A stretch of 64,000 nt of DNA from Sphagnum compactum. Lineage: Eukaryota > Bryophyta > Sphagnopsida > Sphagnales. Each line of letters starts with the position of its first letter. Positions within the stretch are counted from its first letter, which is position 1. This document shows, one piece after another, positions 62,151-64,000 of this stretch. The stretch spans positions 310,001 to 374,000 of the forward strand of contig OZ234498.1 in the NCBI GenBank assembly GCA_965153455.1, written 5' to 3'. The translations under genes and the position numbers were made by a program. The notes below the pieces were generated by a model. That model saw only the letters and a program-made list of their open reading frames with translations, had not been told where the DNA came from and ran no database searches.

Positions 62151-64000
62151 TTAAGGTTTGATTTTAGGATTATTAGAACCTAAAGACAAAGTCTTATAAT
62201 TATTGATTGGAAATTGGTATTATATGTAGAATTCAGCATCTATGTTGTTTAGTCCATGCTTGTTGCATAATTGCCATGTGGTTGATAAAATCGGTAAATA
62301 CACAGTGGATCACATTCATCCAAATTAGTGACAATGATTCATTGTAATTATGTCAACACCCAATGGTGAATGGTATTTTGATATCATTCAATGAGTGTTT
62401 GGTACCAAACAACAATAAAATTGATATCATTGAATATTGTTCGATGACGAATTATGATTGCATTCGTGTTGTTTAATGACAAATAATGGTTGGATCGATG
62501 ATGAAAAATGTCTAAATTGGTGTTGTTCATGAATGATAAATAAGACTATGAAAGACGTTCATCTTATTTGTATGACCTCCCCACATGTTCATCCACATCC
62601 AATCTAACACATGTGAAAACCTCACATGTTTAAACCACAACATATTCATTTCCAAGACAAATCGAAAACAAGATGCCTTCCATAGCCAATAGGTAATGAA
62701 CATCCATGAAAGGTAGGACCACGTTTCACGGATAGGATAGGTATAATGGAAAAAGCTTGCCAAGACTATACACTTGATTAGATTACAACCTCCTTGTCCA
62801 TCTTTTCTTAATTATAATGAGAATTTGTGTATTGCTAAAACAAAGTTCAAAAACATGGTGCCTCTCTTCTACCTAGCCCCCTTGATGAGGGACTAGGCCT
62901 AGCCAACATATATCACATGTTAAGCACCAACCATTATGCTGGCCACAACTAGAAAACTTAAAATCCTTTAATTAACATCACAACATTTCCATGCCTCCAT
63001 GTTAGGACCTTGTAGAATGGGGTTACATATAAAAGTTGTCAAACATTCAAACACTTGGTATGACAAAAGTACATTATCTATGGAAGAATCTTCCTAGTCC
63101 CACATCAATTACTTGTAGAACTCAATGATATCAAGAATTTGTGAGTCAAGGACCTTGCAAGAAGTTGCAAAGATTAAAAGCTCATTTGAATATTCTTTGA
63201 CATATGGTGGCAAGGAGCATATTGTAGCAAGTAGAAAACATGAGGTTGTAAATAATAAACAAAAGTAGATTGTGTAACACAAGCTCCACCAAATAAAGTA
63301 GGAACTTGTTGTCTATATACCATATTTATTTATTTATTAACTCTTCATGTAGTTGGATATCAAGAACTACTAAATATTGTTCTTAGTTTCCTAGAAATAA
63401 CTACCAAACCAAAGCTTCATTTTAGTAATGAAGAAAATGAGGAGATTATCAAAGTCAGAGACTCCTACATATTTAGTTTCATACCGAGTCAAAAACAAAA
63501 ACAAGCAAGACCCTCTTGTCTACATACCTACTTATACCATGTAAATTTGTGTTATATCTATTCAAAGTTCTACACTACAAATTTCCCAAAATAATTTTCA
63601 TTATATTTGGTGCTGTCAACAAGGCAACACATCATCACAAGAGGAACATCAAACAATATTGATTCCCATCTCTTGTTTCTTCCTTGGTGCACTTGCAAAA
63701 TAATATGTAGATAAGTAAAAAATACATAAGTTTTTCCACCTAGATTAAAACAAAACATGAAGAGCATAGAACATGGTAACCTTCCATAACCATATAGACT
63801 AAAATGATCCTAGGCATCATTCATAGGCATGCAAACATTTAGCAAATTTTTATATTTTCCTTAAATCCTTACATGCAAAAAGCATAGCACTAAGGTTGCA
63901 GGAAATGATCCACAAAAATGATCCATGTGTGGAGCCACTAGCTCTATGCACACCTTCCTAGTTAGACCAAGTTGATTGCATTGTTTTCGAAGAGTGATTT

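Larger units (their letters stand above)
58142..64000. repeat. Right arm of large inverted repeat (runs off the window)
   Basis: Reverse complement of the left arm, beginning at CGCCCAAGAACCCG next to the loop and still matching at base 64000. It carries a private insertion of about 1.5 kb at about 60637-62150 and a 68 bp tandem array at 58694-58965. The arm end lies outside the window, so the full length is unknown. Confidence 0.93.

Noticed and set aside
1-64000. CRISPR array, operons or bacterial-type promoters
   Set aside because: Repeats have no regular spacer structure, and genes have spliceosomal introns; this is eukaryotic nuclear DNA.
1-64000. tRNA and rRNA genes
   Set aside because: No A/B-box pattern with a convincing cloverleaf and no rRNA core sequence was noticed; a covariance-model scan would be needed to be certain.

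Overview
This window reads as nuclear DNA of a land plant. It is AT-rich, has GT-AG introns of about 100 to 950 bp, and carries plant protein families: a bulb-type lectin receptor kinase, sorting nexin 1, golgin-84 and a SERAC1-like hydrolase. The lectin-plus-kinase layout and the unusual SERAC1-like protein fit a non-seed plant such as a bryophyte, but that placement is inference. Genes are sparse, most coding remnants are damaged, and repeats fill the rest.

Layout. 0.4-2.8 kb: an intron-containing sorting nexin 1 pseudogene (+). 6.3-6.8 kb: one intact small secreted protein with 16 cysteines and a C-terminal ShKT-type domain (-). 7.9-10.5 kb: minisatellites and a strand-switching AT-rich repeat. 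11.0-12.7 kb: a fossil hAT-like transposase (-). 16.1-16.6 kb: a foldback element. 17.1-21.1 kb: a seven-exon lectin receptor kinase gene (+) that is in frame throughout except for one TGA in the activation segment. 23.4-23.8 kb: an unidentified coding relic. 28.8-30.0 kb: a golgin-84 pseudogene (+). 31.5-31.8 kb: an orphan exon-like ORF. 35.3-36.6 kb: a decayed multi-exon gene of unknown family (-). 40.8-45.9 kb: a SERAC1-like alpha/beta-hydrolase gene (-) with Gly at the nucleophile position, a C-terminal region I do not recognise and two apparent frameshifts.

46.5-64.0 kb is structural. It holds one foldback element with a tandem array of about 229 bp units in its loop (46.5-49.1 kb), then a very large inverted repeat. 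The repeat's arms (from about 51.04 kb to 57.70 kb, and 58.14 kb to the window end) face each other across a 445 bp loop. A second copy of the foldback element sits at its centre. Each arm carries a private insertion, 2.5 kb on the left and 1.5 kb on the right, so the arms were made before those events. The right arm runs off the window.

The genes do not form a pathway. The two clearest intact or near-intact genes, the secreted Cys-rich protein and the lectin kinase, are both cell-surface types. Family assignments come from reading translated motifs by eye; no database search was run.
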